Shown: positions 9,761 to 22,843, numbered from the stretch's first letter. The stretch: 64,000 nucleotides of DNA from Dromiciops gliroides (GCF_019393635.1 NC_057867.1:58608492-58672491), one strand, 5' to 3'. The notes: generated by a model not told the origin, from the sequence alone. Program-made: numbers and translations.

Positions 9761-9796
9761 CAAAAAACCCAGGGTTTAATTTTTCAAAATTTTATT

Positions 9797-9953
9797 TATT
9801 TGTTTGTTTGTTTGTTTGTTTGCAGGGCAATGAGGGTTAAGTGACTTGCCCAGGGTCACACAGCTAGTGTCAAGTGTCTGAGGTCAAATTTGAACTCAGG
9901 TCCTCCTGAATCCAGGGCTGGTGCTTTATCCACTGTGCCACCTAGCTGCCTCC
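9797..9953 (-). mobile_element. Marsupial CORE-SINE, copy 7
   Basis: Reverse copy led by a (TTTG)n tail (9797-9822). An imperfect duplication, ccagggtttaattttt versus ccagggttttattttt, flanks it. Confidence 0.9.
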
Positions 9954-9959
9954 AGGGTT

Positions 9960-11450
9960 TTATTTTTAAAAACATTTAAAGGCATCTCACATTAGCATAC
10001 TCCCTTTCATTGTTCCAGAGGGTGCAGACTTTATTTCAAAGTTTTAGATTTGATATTTTATAGTTTGATACCTCCTTAATTTGGACTTCATTAATTTGGA
10101 TTTCTGATCTTTAGATACAAGTTGGGCTAAAATTCATCTTTTGGGGGATTAGGGGGAAGCCAGTTACTTTAAAAATGTAAAGTTTGTAAGAGAATGCTTA
10201 TCCTACTTAGAAAACAGTCTCTTAACCTCCCTGGGCCTCAGCTTCCTCCAATGGCAAATGAAGGGGTCAGTCTTTTCATTTTCTTCTAGCTCCAAACCTA
10301 TGATCCTAAAGAATTTTCTCAAGCCCCTTTAGCTCCTCCTATATGTATGTAGCAGGGTCCATGAAAACGGTACACAAACTAATGATCATTGTTAATTAGT
10401 ACACAAAAACAGTTCATGTCCTAATTTGAAATGGTTCTTATCTGTTCAGAAAACGAAGCAGGTTTGGCTAGACCTTTAATTACTTCATTTTATTTTTCTT
10501 TGGTTTGGTTTGTTATCCCTTGGTTTCTGGAACATATATACCCATGTTCTTGAAATGAGACTGCATTTCTTTAAAATATTATTACTGCTCAGAGCATTTA
10601 TAAATTCAGACTGGCCATTTCGTTGTAAGAAACTGGTGATATTTTGTTATAGTACTAATGTGAGTTTATTTGTATTGTAGATTAATAATTCAGATGTCCA
10701 GAAATAATGCAGGGACATTTTTTGGCAATCTTATACAAAACTTGCCATGTACAAATCACCTCAAGGGCAAAGCTATCAAGTTTGTAGTGGAAACTAACCT
10801 TTTATTTTTCTATAGTTGTATTCTACCTTTTCTTTCTTGATGTACAATAACAATGAGAGTTTTGTGTTCAATTTCCTAGTGTTAAATTACCTAAAATGAC
10901 TGGTATTTACCAGTTTGCTTCATGATTCAAATTTTATTACCAGGCTCCCAAATGAAGAGAATGAGTGTCAAACACTAATATGCCTAACTCTGAGTGTTGT
11001 TCAAGTAAAAGTACAGCACAAATGAAAGGCTGCATTAGTCATGGATAATAAAGTAAGAAGATGAGTCTTAATAGATAGTAAGACTGCAGTTGCTGAGTCT
11101 AATACTGATATTTTTTCCTACCTTTCCTAACACTCAAGATTTCCTGATCACTTCCTTTTGTTCTTATACAATCTATAGCTTATACGCAGCAACTGGCCCA
11201 TTTGCAGATAGGGATTCTGTCTGTACACATGATTTTCCCCTGTGATCTCCATTTGGCAATTCCCATCCATGGCTATGAACTCTACCTAACCCAGTGGGCT
11301 GGAGGCCTTCCTTAGTTTCTCCTGACATTGTAAATGTACCAGGGGAGTGCTCTGGCTATCCATTTGTTATCCCTCACTCTCACCATGTGACCAGTACATT
11401 ATCTTATCCTGCTTTAATACCACCTTTCACTCATATTCTTCTTTAGAGTC
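9960..11450. other. Intergenic, mostly anonymous
   Basis: AT-rich DNA without a convincing gene. 10205-10315 (tctcttaacctccctgggcc, 'agctccaaacctatgatcct') is a MIR 3'-end remnant. Nothing else recognised. Confidence 0.45.
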
Positions 11451-11454
11451 TGCA

Positions 11455-11720
11455 CCTAGACAGTAGAGTAGATAGAGTGTTGAGCTTAGAATCAGGAAGA
11501 CATCAATTCAAATCCCACCTCAGACACCAGCTATGTGACCATATGCAAGTTATTTCACCTCTCTCTGCCTCAGTTTCCTCATCTGTAAAATGGGGATAAT
11601 AGCAGCACCTATCTCCCATGGTTGTTGTGAAGATCAAATGAAATAATGTTTGTAAAGTCCTTAGCACAGTGCCTGGCACAGAATAAGTGCTATATAAATG
11701 TTATCTATTTAATCTTCTTT
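11455..11720 (+). mobile_element. Near full-length MIR-type CORE-SINE
   Basis: Complete order: tRNA-derived head, 'ccagctatgtgaccatatgc' CORE, 'tgcctcagtttcctcatctg' with taaaatgggga, 'aaagtccttagcacagtgcc', 'gtgctatataaatgttatc'. The best-preserved old MIR in the left half. Confidence 0.85.
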
Positions 11721-11908
11721 TTTTTACTATATACCACAGTCTGCTCACAGTTTTTGAGAGCCTTTCCATTGTTCTCCATATGGGGCTCATCTTTGGAAGT
11801 GGTGATAAGGTAGATCTTGATGCCATACAGCAATACTAATAATTGTTTGTATTGAAACAATAGACCTTTGACATTTGGGGAAGCTTGGGGTCAGTAAAAG
11901 TGCTTTCT

Positions 11909-12056
11909 GGGACAGCTAGGTGGCGCTGCAGTGGATAAAGCATCTACCCTGGATTCAGGAGGACATGAGTTCAAATCCAGCCTCAGACACTTGACGCTTA
12001 CTAGCTGTGTGACCCTGGGCAAGTCACTTAACCCTCATTGTCCCACCAAAAAAAAA
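11909..12056 (+). mobile_element. Marsupial CORE-SINE, copy 8
   Basis: Head gggacagctaggtggcgctg (2 extra bases in the A-box region), CORE, end ccctcattgtcccacc plus A-tail. It abuts the L1 fragment that begins at 12057. Confidence 0.92.
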
Positions 12057-13265
12057 TATTATGGAGAAATATTAATTGATCATAGGTACATATTCAGTAA
12101 CATTCCATTAAAACTACCAAAGGATTATTTTATAGTTAGAAAAAATAATAATGAAATTCACGCAAAGGAACACAAGAGCAAGAATCTCCGGGGAAATAAT
12201 GAAAAAAGTGAGAAAGAAGAGACTTGTAGCACCAAATCTCAAACTATGCTACAAAGCAATAATCATCCAAAAATTTAGTAATGGTTAAAAAATAGTGAGG
12301 TCAGTCAGTAAAAAAGATTTAGTACACATAATACACAATGAAATGAATCTGGTAACCAAGTGTTCGTTCAACCCAAAGACCCCAGATCTTAGGATAAGGA
12401 TCCATTCTTTAACAAAAATTGATTGCAAAACTGGAAAGCAGTCTGGCAGAAATTAGGTAGTAAGCACTTTTGAATTGTGCCCCGAAAGTCACTAAATGAG
12501 CATTATCTTTTGACCCAGCTATACAACTATGAGATCTATACTCCAAAGACATTGAAGAAATAAGAAAAGGATCCATATGTACAAAATGTATACGTTCTTT
12601 TTGTATTAGCAAAAACTGGATACTAAGAGGGCATTCTATGATTGGAGAACAGCTTTTAAAAAAGGATAGTATGTTAGTATAATGCAATGCTGTTGTGCTG
12701 TAAGACATAATGATAGGAGGCAGCTAGGTGGCGCAGTGGATAGAGCACTGGCCCTGGATTCAGGAGGACCTGAGTTAAAATCCAGCCTCAGACACTTGAC
12801 ACTTACTAGCTGTGTGACCCTGGGCAAGTCACTTAACCCTCATTGCCCCCAAAAAAACCAAAAAGACATAATGATAGGGATGGTTTCAGATGAATCTGGG
12901 AAGACCTGTATGAACGGATGAAGAGTGGAGTGAGTAGAACCAGGAAAGCAATTTATACAATGACATTAAAAACACCTATGAAAGACTTGAAAACTAACTG
13001 ATCAGTGCAGTGATCAATCACAATTCCAGAGGATTGACAATGAAGTGTGAGGCCCACTTCTTGTTAGAGATAATGGACTCAGGATGTGGATACCATTTTC
13101 AGAGACATCCGATGTTTTTGTTACATTTTGCTTGACTGTGTTTATTTGTTACAAGGTCTTTGTTTTTCTTTTTTTCCACTGGGAGATTTAAAGGGCAAGG
13201 GAAGATAAAGAAAGAATATCCTTCAACTCCCCCCCCCAAAGAAAAAACAGAATAGAAAGAAAAAA
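12057..13265 (+). mobile_element. L1 ORF2 C-terminus and 3' UTR, sense
   Basis: 12100-12290 encodes IPLKLPKDYF and later, in shifted frames, a region equivalent to 'LKLCYKAIII' of L1 ORF2. 12400-12450 (aactggaaagcagtctggca) and 12890-12960 ('tcagatgaatctgggaagac', 'gagtgagtagaaccaggaaa') continue into the L1 3' UTR. It is 5'-truncated and frameshifted, interrupted by SINE copy 9, and ends in A-rich DNA near 13265. Confidence 0.65.
12717..12862 (+). mobile_element. Marsupial CORE-SINE, copy 9, inside L1
   Basis: Head ggaggcagctaggtggcgca to ccctcattgcccccaaaa. Perfect 15-bp target-site duplication aagacataatgatag at 12702-12716 and 12863-12877. This shows insertion into the already resident L1. 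Confidence 0.95.
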
Positions 13266-13594
13266 GGGTCAGTGAGTCATCTTTTTCATTTATAAGGGAA
13301 AAAAAAAGAAGTAGAAATGTCAGAAATCAGGCCAGTTAATCAGGATAGCTTTGAGAGCTACAGCTCAGTGTTATTACCGACTTAAAAAGAAAAGCAGGCT
13401 GTTCATAATAGAGACCTGCAGTTTCAAGCTAATCCTCTTTTTCTGTTCCACTGTGGATATGCAAATGCCCATTCTACTTGGTGTTGGTTAGGTTCAGAAT
13501 AAAAATTAAAATTACCTTTTAAAAGAATGAGAGAGGTGATAGTCACTATGTACTCTTCCCAGGTCTGATGATATTTGGAGCATTATGTATAGTT

Positions 13595-14010
13595 TTAGGT
13601 ACCTCAGTTTAAGCAGGAAATTGATAATCTTGAGAGCCATCCAGAAGGGTCTTAGAATTATGCCATACACGAATCAGTTAAGAGAATGGGGGGAGTTTAA
13701 TCTGGAAAAGAGAAGATTTAGGGTGACATGATAGCCATCCTTAAGTCTTTGAAGGAATCTTGAGGTAGCAGTCACATGGAAGGTAGATTAGATTGGTTCT
13801 GCTTTGCCTGAAGATCTAGGGGGAATGTTAAGTTTCAGAAAGAAAGTGTGATAGATAGCTTCCAGAGGTAGTCACCTCATAAGACATCTTACGACAGAAG
13901 CTTTATGCCTACTTGTCAGAGATGTTGTAGAAGGGATTCCTGTTCAGGTCCAGGTGGGACAAGATGGTCCTTGATGTCCCTTCTAAGTTGGGTATTCAGT
14001 AATTTGAGCC
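13595..14010 (+). mobile_element. CR1/L3-type LINE 3' fragment
   Basis: The order 'gagtttaatctggaaaagag', 'gggtgacatgatagccatcc', 'ttaagtctttgaaggaatct', 'agattggttctgctttgcct', 'tagcttccagaggtagtcac' follows the familiar 3' region of CR1/L3 elements. The same family lies in the opposite orientation at 53045-53565. Confidence 0.6.
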
Positions 14011-14363
14011 ACATAGGCAGGTTTCTTCGGCAGTCATCTATAAGAGAGTTTGTTCTTCCTTGAAATTGAGAATAACTCCTCTGGAAATCACTATATGGAC
14101 AGAACTTCCCCCCCAAACTTTTGGTATAAAAGTGGGAAAGTGTTTTCTCTTTGAAGGACTAAAGTCTAAGGATTACATTTTTAATCGAATTGGATGTGCT
14201 TAAGATAATTTTGTTCATTTGTCTTTCTGCTATATTTCAGTGGCCCCAATTCTATTTCCCCCTAAATGACCAAATATATCTATATTCCAAAAGCTTTTTG
14301 ATAGAGGAGCATATGAGTGAGGTTTTCAAAGTGTGTGGATGGTCTGGCTCAAGTATATTCTTT

Positions 14364-14517
14364 TGGTTTTTTTTGTTTTTTTGCAGGCAATGGGGATTAA
14401 GTGACTTGCCCAGGGTCGCACAGCTAGTAAGTGTCAAGTGTCTGAGGCCGGATTTGAACTCAGGTACTCCTGAATTCAGGGCCCGTGCTTTAACCACTGC
14501 GCCATCTAGCTGCCCCC
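14364..14517 (-). mobile_element. Marsupial CORE-SINE, copy 10
   Basis: Reverse copy with perfect 18-bp target-site duplication ggctcaagtatattcttt at 14346-14363 and 14518-14535. Confidence 0.95.
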
Positions 14518-14584
14518 GGCTCAAGTATATTCTTTGTAATTTCAGAGGCTAAATAAAATAGTTAATAGGCTGGGACTGATTGAA

Positions 14585-14935
14585 AATTTAAATTTTCCTA
14601 ATCTATTCAACAACCATCTATTAAGTGACTACAATGTGTCAGGCTCTGTGTAGATATTGGGGATACAGAGACAAAACCCCAAAAGCCCCTGCTTTGAGGA
14701 GTTTGCATTCTACTGAAAGAGGTAGCATGACACAACATAACAGATTTCATTATACAGATAATTACATACAAAATAATAGTGCTTAAAACTGGATGGGGGT
14801 GCAGATCAGGAAAGTTCTCATGCAGGAGCTGGTACCTGAACTGGGCTTTGAAGACAAGGAGGAATTCCAAAAGGAAGAAGTGAGAAGGGAAAATATTCTC
14901 AGCATGAGGCAAATATCAAGAATTTTTCTGAGTGA
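14585..14935 (+). mobile_element. Long unclassified repeat, 5' part
   Basis: 'aaccatctattaagtgacta', 'tattggggatacagagacaa', 'tgaactgggctttgaagaca', 'ggaggaattccaaaaggaag' correspond in order to the start of the long repeat at 30080. Confidence 0.55.
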
Positions 14936-16800
14936 CAACTATACCCACCGTAGAGGAACATGCCTTCAGAGCTAGTAACGTTTTACTGGATGCTATTTTT
15001 GGCTGCAAAGTAAAGTTTGAGGGGCCCCAGTCAAAATAGGGCTCTCTATTTTGGCAATCTGGGTATCACCTGAGAAATGGGTATTATTTATTCCACACAC
15101 AGTGAAGTCATGTACTAAAATATTGAGTCTAACTTATTAAAAGTTGAAGAGGGTCACTAGCAGGAATCAAAGACAAGAGCGCTGCTTCTGCCACTTTGCC
15201 ATGAGCCTACAATTGATTGCTCTTGTTGTCGAGGCTGGGTGGGCCATGGGCTGAGCCTGAGTGAGTGACCTGTTTGATCCATTGTCTGCGCTACATTTGG
15301 AGGTGAATTTGGTGGGAAAAATGCTATGTAGAAACCATTTTAAGTTTGAGTCCATTCTACTCAGACACTGAGGTGAGGCAAGTGGACCCCCAGGTGTTGG
15401 AGGGAGATACTTGTAATCTGTTTGATATAACTTTGAAGTAAACATCCCTTTGTGAAAGTTAATTAATATGATTTGGCTAAATGAAACTGGGGCACTAGTC
15501 ACTGGTGGTTAACACTGGGGAGAACACACAGGAATGGAGACTTGAGCCATTATTATTAAAACAGATAGCTCCAACCCTTCAGGGGTATTCCTAGAACCCC
15601 TAAGGACAATGTAGCTGGCTTTGCTCTGAGAGAGTCTAGAATCTTACTACATTGGGCCCTTGTAGGGGATAAAATAGGGCTTTTTTAGAGAATTCTTTAC
15701 CTAGAACTTTCATTATTGGATATGCTTATTTTCAAGATACACCTGAGAATTGGCAAAATATTTTCTCTTTGTTTTTGGCTATAATTACACAGTAATCTTT
15801 TCTTCCCATTATGTCAGATCCTTATAAGTCCTTTGCCTTATACTTCCTTTTGAGATGTTTTTTTGTAGACTTCTACATTTCTTGATTTGTGATCTATTTA
15901 AGTAATGATAAGGCTAACCTGACTTCCCAGGGTTTTGTATCACTAAAATGCTGGTGCATATTTTTCTTCTTTTGCATTTAAACAGACCTTGACTGCTTGT
16001 GTTATTGTGAGATTCTGTAAGAGTGCAGGTCCCTCAGATAAAGTCTGCCTGCTGGCTTAGAAACTTTGGGAGCCTCACCCTGGTTCATAGCTTTATATGA
16101 TTTTGTTTGCTTGAGTCTCTAACTGAGCCCACTTGCCCTATTATTGAGCGAGTTTGTAATTCCAGTAGGAGTGCCCTTGCAATGGCAAGAATTGGTGGTG
16201 GGGGGGGATGGGATTTCAAGTTTCCTTTGAAATAGGGACCCAGAAGAAATTTTCTTGGAACTCAGAGAAGTTCATCTATATAACAAGGGAGCCCTAGAAA
16301 AATTTGGGTGTTTCCTGTATAGAAAAGAACATTTAGAAACTTTTGGTGGAATCATGAAAGGGTTTTCATGCAGAATGGCTTAGTTTTTTCACCTGAGTGT
16401 AAAGGGGGTTACTTACAGTTCCCTAATCCCTGTGGAGAGAGGCTCATGTGCTCTGGAATCACTGCAGGGACTAATAAGCTTTTCTTTTGAGACTTGATTT
16501 TCTATCTCCTTTTGCCTTGGATTGGCAGAAAGCCATTTGGAGGACAGCTCTTGTTGAGTATTGAGCAAGCAGTAATCTTTAATACACTTTGTAAAATGTT
16601 CTTTGTTGAATTTTCTTAACTCTGTTTATGGGGACAGTTGTGATTTTTGTCTATATATGTGGGATTGTAACATGCTGAAAAAAAGAGTATGAGACAAGGT
16701 GCCCCAATCCACATCTCCACATTCTTGACCACCTAATGCCTGCCTTTGGGCCTCAGTTTTCTCCTGTGTTGAATGAGAGGGCTGCACTAGAATTTTGAAT
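14936..16800. other. Intergenic, nothing recognised
   Basis: No gene or clear repeat seen. A 111-codon minus-strand frame (15167-15502) has no recognisable similarity and no flanking promoter, splice or tail signals. Confidence 0.4.
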
Positions 16801-16807
16801 CCTAAAC

Positions 16808-16988
16808 TGTTTTGCATCATGGACCTCTTGAAAATTTGGTAAAGCCTATAGACTCCTCAAAATAATGCCTTTAAAAACATAAAATATAATATATAGTGTT
16901 ACAAAGGAAACTACTAACATTGATATTCAGTTATTAAGATACTAAAAAAAACAGTTCACAAACCCGACACTAAGAATTCCTATAAGGA
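16808..16988 (-). mobile_element. hAT-like MITE, copy A
   Basis: 'agcctatagactcctcaaaa', 'gtgttacaaaggaaactact' and 'attgatattcagttattaag' are the reverse complement of the element at 22163-22330. Only part of the terminal inverted repeat survives. Confidence 0.6.
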
Positions 16989-16989
16989 A

Positions 16990-18765
16990 TTGTATGAATC
17001 TAAGCATTAATACTCTTGTGTTGCATTCTACACTCTACAATACAACTGTACTAATGCACTTGTCCCTTATGTACTTACTACCTTCCATCTCCATCTCTAT
17101 GCCTTTACACAGATGGTCTCTCATGCCTGCACTCCACTCCCTCCTCATCTCTGCCTCCCGCAAAACTCAGTTCTAGCTTCCAACCAATCATAATAGTACT
17201 CATCAGGTCCCAGATTCTGTTCTAATCAGTCTGTGATTGTTGTCATTTAGTGTTCACTTTTCAGTGAACAAAGTCCTTGTTCCATTCATGATTTATGTTC
17301 CATCCTGGGTAGTTCCTTTACTTGACCCTTGAGAGGGGAAATCTAGATTAGAGACAAAGGTGGACTTGCCCTTGGGTATCTGAGGTGCCATTGGAATGAA
17401 GCACTTGAGGAGCCTAAATCCCCAACAGCCAAAACATGCAACCTCAGCAAAATGAGCCCAGGGTAAACATCAAGGGGCAGGTAAAGGACCAGCATTGGTG
17501 CAAGTCATCAACCTCTATGGCCTCACTCAACCCACTGGTTGCCTGTCTAGCCTCTAAGTTAGAAGTATACAAATAACTCATTGGGCTTATCTATTTTGCA
17601 TTTAGCTTAGATCTCATTACCATGACTGCCAAAAGTTTCTGTACTAATTAAATGCCCTAAAAATCTTGGAGAATAAATTTGACAGTATCGATGGACCAGT
17701 AAAATGTCAATATCCCTCTTGCACTGTCTTAGATAACTATTTGCTCATTATGAATCATATGTTTGGTTCAGTATTAAATTATAAAAGATGGAAATATCTT
17801 TCCCAAAACTGTATTGTTTAATTTTAGGTTAATTTGCCTTTGCAACTCTGAGACGTTAGAGTCCTATTCTGCCTTGAATGTGTCCACATAATACCAATTA
17901 GCAATTAAAATGAGTTACAGATGTGTCAAAAAGAGATCATAATAGCTGAAATCCAGGTCAGGTTGCTTGAAATGGATATACATCTTTGTCTTCTAAATGT
18001 TAATTAGATCTTCTGCTTTATCTTCCAAAGTTTCCAGCTGAAATTTTCTTGAAGTTGACACTTGTAGGTCAAAAAAATGACTTGAAAGCTTCTTCTACCT
18101 CCACACTTGCTGGCCTACTCCAAAAAGTTCCCATTGTCTTATTCAAAATTCTGAAATGGACAAGACAGAGTGGAAAATTGTTATGGATTCTGGCCTATGC
18201 CTGTGTGGTCTCTTCAAAATAAAAGAAAAAATCACCTTGGTGACTTTGTAAACCATTGAATAAAAATAAGCCACTTTGAATTCCATGAAATATGACCTTT
18301 TATCTTTCACATACAAATACTAAAGGTGATTTTTTTTCTTTTTTTTAATTTATTTTTTTAAAAGGTGATTTTTAAAAAACCTAACCCTAGGGTAGGTAGT
18401 AATTTCTTTTTCCATCTAAGAAGAATTTCTCTGGCTGTTTAATACAGGTTAGCATCTCAAACACATAGAAATAGCAAGGAGGTTGTAGTCAAAAAATCTG
18501 GAAAAGAGAATGTTATTAATTGTGTGGGGAAACAATAGAACATGTTTCCCTGGCATTTGGCACTACTGTTCAGAGGTAGGGGGTGTGCTGTATTAAACAC
18601 TGTTGTTGATTGTCAATGAAACAACATACTTCAAAGGATGAAGTGCTTCTAACAAGTATGGGAAAGAGGCAATGGCAATCATTCAGTCAGACATATATTG
18701 TGTCTGCTACATGCAGGGCCTTATGCTAGTCACTGAAGATATTTTCCCCCCTAAGAGAGAAAGGA
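16990..18765. other. Intergenic, nothing recognised
   Basis: AT-rich anonymous DNA; an A/T homopolymer-rich stretch at 18330-18375. No convincing coding frame, RNA or repeat. Confidence 0.45.
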
Positions 18766-18769
18766 AGAG

Positions 18770-18960
18770 CTATGATTTTCTCAGGTTTAAGAGGTTTCCA
18801 GTGTGGAAATGCCCTCCACAGATACAGCATAGCTGTTTATCTGTAAAGGACAGTTTTAGAGAATCAACAGGGGCCCTGAGAGGTTAACTCACTTGCTTGG
18901 GGTCATGCAGGTAGAAGGTAGGTGAAGCAGAGCTTGCCCAGAGTTCTTCTTAATTTGAAA
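18770..18960 (-). mobile_element. Old SINE/repeat relic, same family as 33780
   Basis: 'ggtttccagtgtggaaatgc', 'cctccacagatacagcatag' and 'actcacttgcttggggtcat' match the order seen at 33780-33975 ('acttccagtgtgaaaagtcc', 'ctccactggtatagatcatt'). CORE-like 3' end. Confidence 0.55.
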
Positions 18961-19129
18961 GCCAGTCATGTGGCTGCAGTTACATTGTGGTGCCCTTCTA
19001 AGCTATGGGGACACAAAGGCAGAAGTCAAGAAGTCCTGGCCTGCAAAGAGCTACTGTCCTACTGGATTCATTGAAAAGATTCCTTGAAAAGAATGAATAA
19101 CCACATCTATGTCTTTGGAATCCATTTAG

Positions 19130-19570
19130 GTAGCATCTAAAGTTCTTCACAATGTGCCACAAACCTACCTTCCCAGACTTATTCCCACCCATGCACTCCA
19201 GAGCCCAAGCCAACATGTCACATGTGACATTTTATCTCTCCCCTTTCCCTGAAATGCCCTCCTTCCTTGCTGCTGCCTTCTGGGAATCTCTAGCTTCCTT
19301 CAAAGCTCATCTTAAGCCCCACCTCCTACATGAGGGGGCCTCCTGATCCCCCTTCCACCTCCAGATGTTAATCCCCTCAAATTGCTCTGCATTTACTCTG
19401 TTTTCAGTGTATATGTATTTTCTATTTACTTGCATGTGTATATGTTTCCCCAGGTAGAATATAAGTTATTTGAGGGCAAGGCCTGTTACATTTGGATGTC
19501 TGTATCCCCAGCATCAAACATAGGGCCTCACTTAATAAATGCTTCATTGATTGATTGCTTGATTCCTCTC
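19130..19570 (+). mobile_element. L2 LINE 3' end
   Basis: Classic L2 tail order: 'cttcaaagctcatcttaagc' and cccacctcctacatga, 'ggtagaatataagttatttg' with agggcaaggcctg, 'gtatccccagcatcaaacat', 'cttaataaatgcttcattga'. Confidence 0.8.
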
Positions 19571-19574
19571 TTTT

Positions 19575-22155
19575 TCAGGGCTGAGGCATTAGCATTTGGT
19601 AAATGAAACAAACTCTTGTTAGGGGCTTCCCTAAATTACCTACCTGGAAGCAAAAGAAATCAAGGACCCAGATCCTCGGGCTTCCAAGTGCTTTTAGTCA
19701 ACATCTGCACCCAAAATAAGCACTGACATTTTGCAAGTAGAAAATTCTTAAAGATGACTAATTACTTTGGTATTTAGATGAAAGATAACAATTGAAGATG
19801 AGTACTAGCAGCTTTTTAAATTCCCAGATTTTAATTGTGCATTGCTCCCCCCCACCCCCATCCCCTTGTATTTTGAGATGCACAATCTTTTTACCCTGAA
19901 TTATCTTTGTTACACTAATGTATAATTTTTCACAAAAAAAAAAATTCCTGAGATGTGGCTGAAACATTAACATTTAAAATAGATTAGGAGGTCTGGATAA
20001 CTTATCCATATACTGATGATATAGTTCCACAATATTCTTGGCCCCTTTTTTTTACTAACTCTCTGATCCAAAAGCATTTTTCTTCTACTCCCTAAAAGAC
20101 TGCTGTTCAAATAATAACAATATTGGTTATAGTAAAAGACCTAAAAGTGGCTAATATCCATGGCAGTGACAAGCAGCAAAGAAAAGCAGTCATTGCTCAG
20201 ACTAGAGTCTGTCGATACAAATGACCTCTTTAAGCAAAGGACCTCTTTAAGCTTTTGCTGGTGACCAAAATAGAGGATAGGATATTTTAATCACCCATGT
20301 CTCCTAGTAAGCTAAACTCAGCCAACACTTCTATGGACCAATGGCTATAACAAAGGCATAGGATCATAAGCTATTAAGTGATTATCCTTTATGAGAGGAG
20401 AATAAATTGAAGCCAGATAATCAGTTTGCTCTCTGTTCTTGCTATATAGATCTTAGCTGGTGTCTGTTCTTTAGCCACAGTATAATTGAGAGAGAGCAGA
20501 ATTTTAGACTTTGGAGGGATCTCAAAGACCATCTAATCTATGAGGAAGTAGATGAAAATTGAACCGGAATCATTTCACACTGTTAGATTGTGATGAGTAG
20601 GTTCAGTGTGGGAAATATCATCATGGCTATACCAGTGATCTTCGGATAAAGATTTGAAACACTGGCCTACGGGGTCTAAGCAAAGTATAAGAGTTTTCAT
20701 TTCCTTTGAAGCGATATCAGCAGGTGATATAGATATGACTATAGACAAAAATTAACTATTTTTGCCTTGATCCAAAAGGTTGAGAAGATGATACTGTTCG
20801 ACAAATTGTCTCGTTTATAGCTGGATTCACCTAGTGATAGGGACAAGTTCAGTATGATGATGGGCTCCTGAGTGGATTCCTAAGTAATTCTCCAGGGAAA
20901 CCTGATCTGTTGCCCTCATTCTTGAAGTGACTTGAGGGATTGTTTGGATCATGAAATGTGGAATTGTTCCTTTGGTCTCATCCACTCTCACCACTATCCA
21001 GGCTGTTTGGAAAGGGGTGTAGCAGGTGTCATGGGGGCATCTCCCATGGCCCAGCCCCCTGGAGGAGCTAAGGGGGGATGTGCACCCTTTTGGAGTTTGC
21101 CTACCAAATGTAAACAAGAGAAAAGAAAGGAACCAAAGCCACATCGGTGTAATATGTGAATGGGGCTCAATGGGAAGAAAAAAAAGCCAGTGAAGCCAAA
21201 AGGGAAGGGGGAAAAAAACCTTCCTTTTCACCTCATTGATTTTCAATAGCCTTTGAGCTTCTTGTCCACCTCTTCCTTGGAGGTCAATTTATTTACTTTC
21301 TAGTCCTCCCCGCTTCCCCTTCCCGATTTCTAGTTTTTTCTTCACTTTGTATGAATCCCAACGACCAGCTATGTCTACTGATTGTGACACTCCCACAACT
21401 GCCGAATATTAATAGTCAAGCTCTCTTCGCAAATGGTGACTTTTTTTAATCAAAAGTCCTTAATGCAAATCCTTAGGAGTTGCTCTGTTGGATGTATCTC
21501 TTTAGAATGGAGCATGCTGCATCAAAACATTTCTGAATGTTCCTGCATACTCAGCATTAAAACACCCACCCCAGCACATACCTTCCCATATATTTCTACT
21601 AGGCAAACATAAATACATAAATAAACAGAACTTAGTACCCAGGCTCAACTGCATTAGACCATTCCAATAAAGAGCAATGTCAAACCTAATAAATTTGGTT
21701 TCCTCCTGGACGCATAAGGTTGTAACTTCAGACCAAAATATAACTTCCAGTTGCAGTGAGATTAATAGGATGGAATATGTCCGAATAAATGAAATACTTC
21801 TGCCCTACACCTCTCTCCTGTTTTTCTTCCGACTATTCCCAACACTTATCAGTGGTACATGAAAACGCTCCGTGGTCCATCTGATGATACTCAGAGCCTG
21901 AACATAAAAAGTTAAAGACGAGGATGTCTGGTGCTGGTCACAAGAGATGAGAGTTCTGGATTTTGCCATTGTGCAAATAAAGAGAACCCACCTGTTTTCC
22001 CTTTGCCTTAATTTCCTCATCTATAAAATTGAAATAATTCTATTTCTTCTCTAAATCATGAGATTGTTTTGGAAACAAATTTCAATGACATGTGAAAGAA
22101 TGTTTCACATAAAAAAAAACCCCACAAATTTAAATTGCTAATCATTCAGGTACGG
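19575..22155. other. Intergenic, mostly anonymous
   Basis: No convincing gene. A local direct duplication of gacctctttaagc occurs at about 20224-20250. A MIR 3'-end remnant lies at about 21985-22090 (ttaatttcctcatctataaa). The 139-codon minus-strand frame at 20827-21246 has no recognisable homology. Confidence 0.45.
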
Positions 22156-22159
22156 GAAG

Positions 22160-22335
22160 GGTTCTTAACCTGGGGGCCATGAATGTTATAAATATCTCAA
22201 TAACTGCATTTCAATATAATTGGTTTCCTTTATAATTCTGTGGATGCTATTTTGCACATTTAGACACATTATTCTGAGATAGGATTTATAGACTTCACCA
22301 GACTGCCAAAGGGGTACATGCAGCAAGCTCCTGAA
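22160..22335 (+). mobile_element. hAT-like MITE, copy B
   Basis: Starts gggttcttaacctgggggcc, then 'ataactgcatttcaatataa' with ttggtttcctttataat, 'acattattctgagataggat', 'cttcaccagactgccaaagg' with ggtacatg. The gggttcttaacc end is the terminal inverted repeat typical of this Charlie-like non-autonomous family; the right TIR is decayed. Confidence 0.7.
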
Positions 22336-22559
22336 TAGGACCTGAGCCAGATTAAAAATGGATTGGAAAATATTTAACAAAATAAATAAAAATACAGTAG
22401 GATAAGGAGAATATGTGGTTGTCTGGGTCAGTATGTAGCCCACAAGGATCCTTATGTATGGTTTAGTGGCCACTGTTTCTATTTGAGTTTGATAGCACTG
22501 GTCTAGATCATTGGTGATAACTTTGTTTTTAACCTCAAAGGTTGGCATCCTTCATTTTT

Positions 22560-22691
22560 TTTTTAGTGAGGCAATTGGGGTTAACCAGGGTCACACAGCT
22601 AGTAAGTGTAAAGTGTCTGAGGCCGCATTTGAACTCAGGTACTCCTGAATCCAGGGCCAGTGCTCTATCCACTGTGCCACCTAGCTGCCCC
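22560..22691 (-). mobile_element. Marsupial CORE-SINE, copy 11, internal deletion
   Basis: Reverse copy with perfect 16-bp target-site duplication ggcatccttcattttt at 22544-22559 and 22692-22707. The usual gtgacttgccc segment is missing between ggggttaa and cagggtcacac, a deletion of about 11 bp within the CORE. Confidence 0.94.
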
Positions 22692-22765
22692 GGCATCCTT
22701 CATTTTTGAGCTCAGGAAAATGGGTCTTTCTGACTCTAGGCCCAGCACTGTGCCATCTAACTCTA

Positions 22766-22792
22766 ACTCTCTCTCTCCCTCCCTCCCTCCCT

Positions 22793-22843
<51 letters not shown>

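Noticed and set aside
15167..15502. 111-codon minus-strand frame
   Set aside because: No recognisable similarity, no promoter or polyadenylation signal in the right order, and a length expected by chance in 64 kb.
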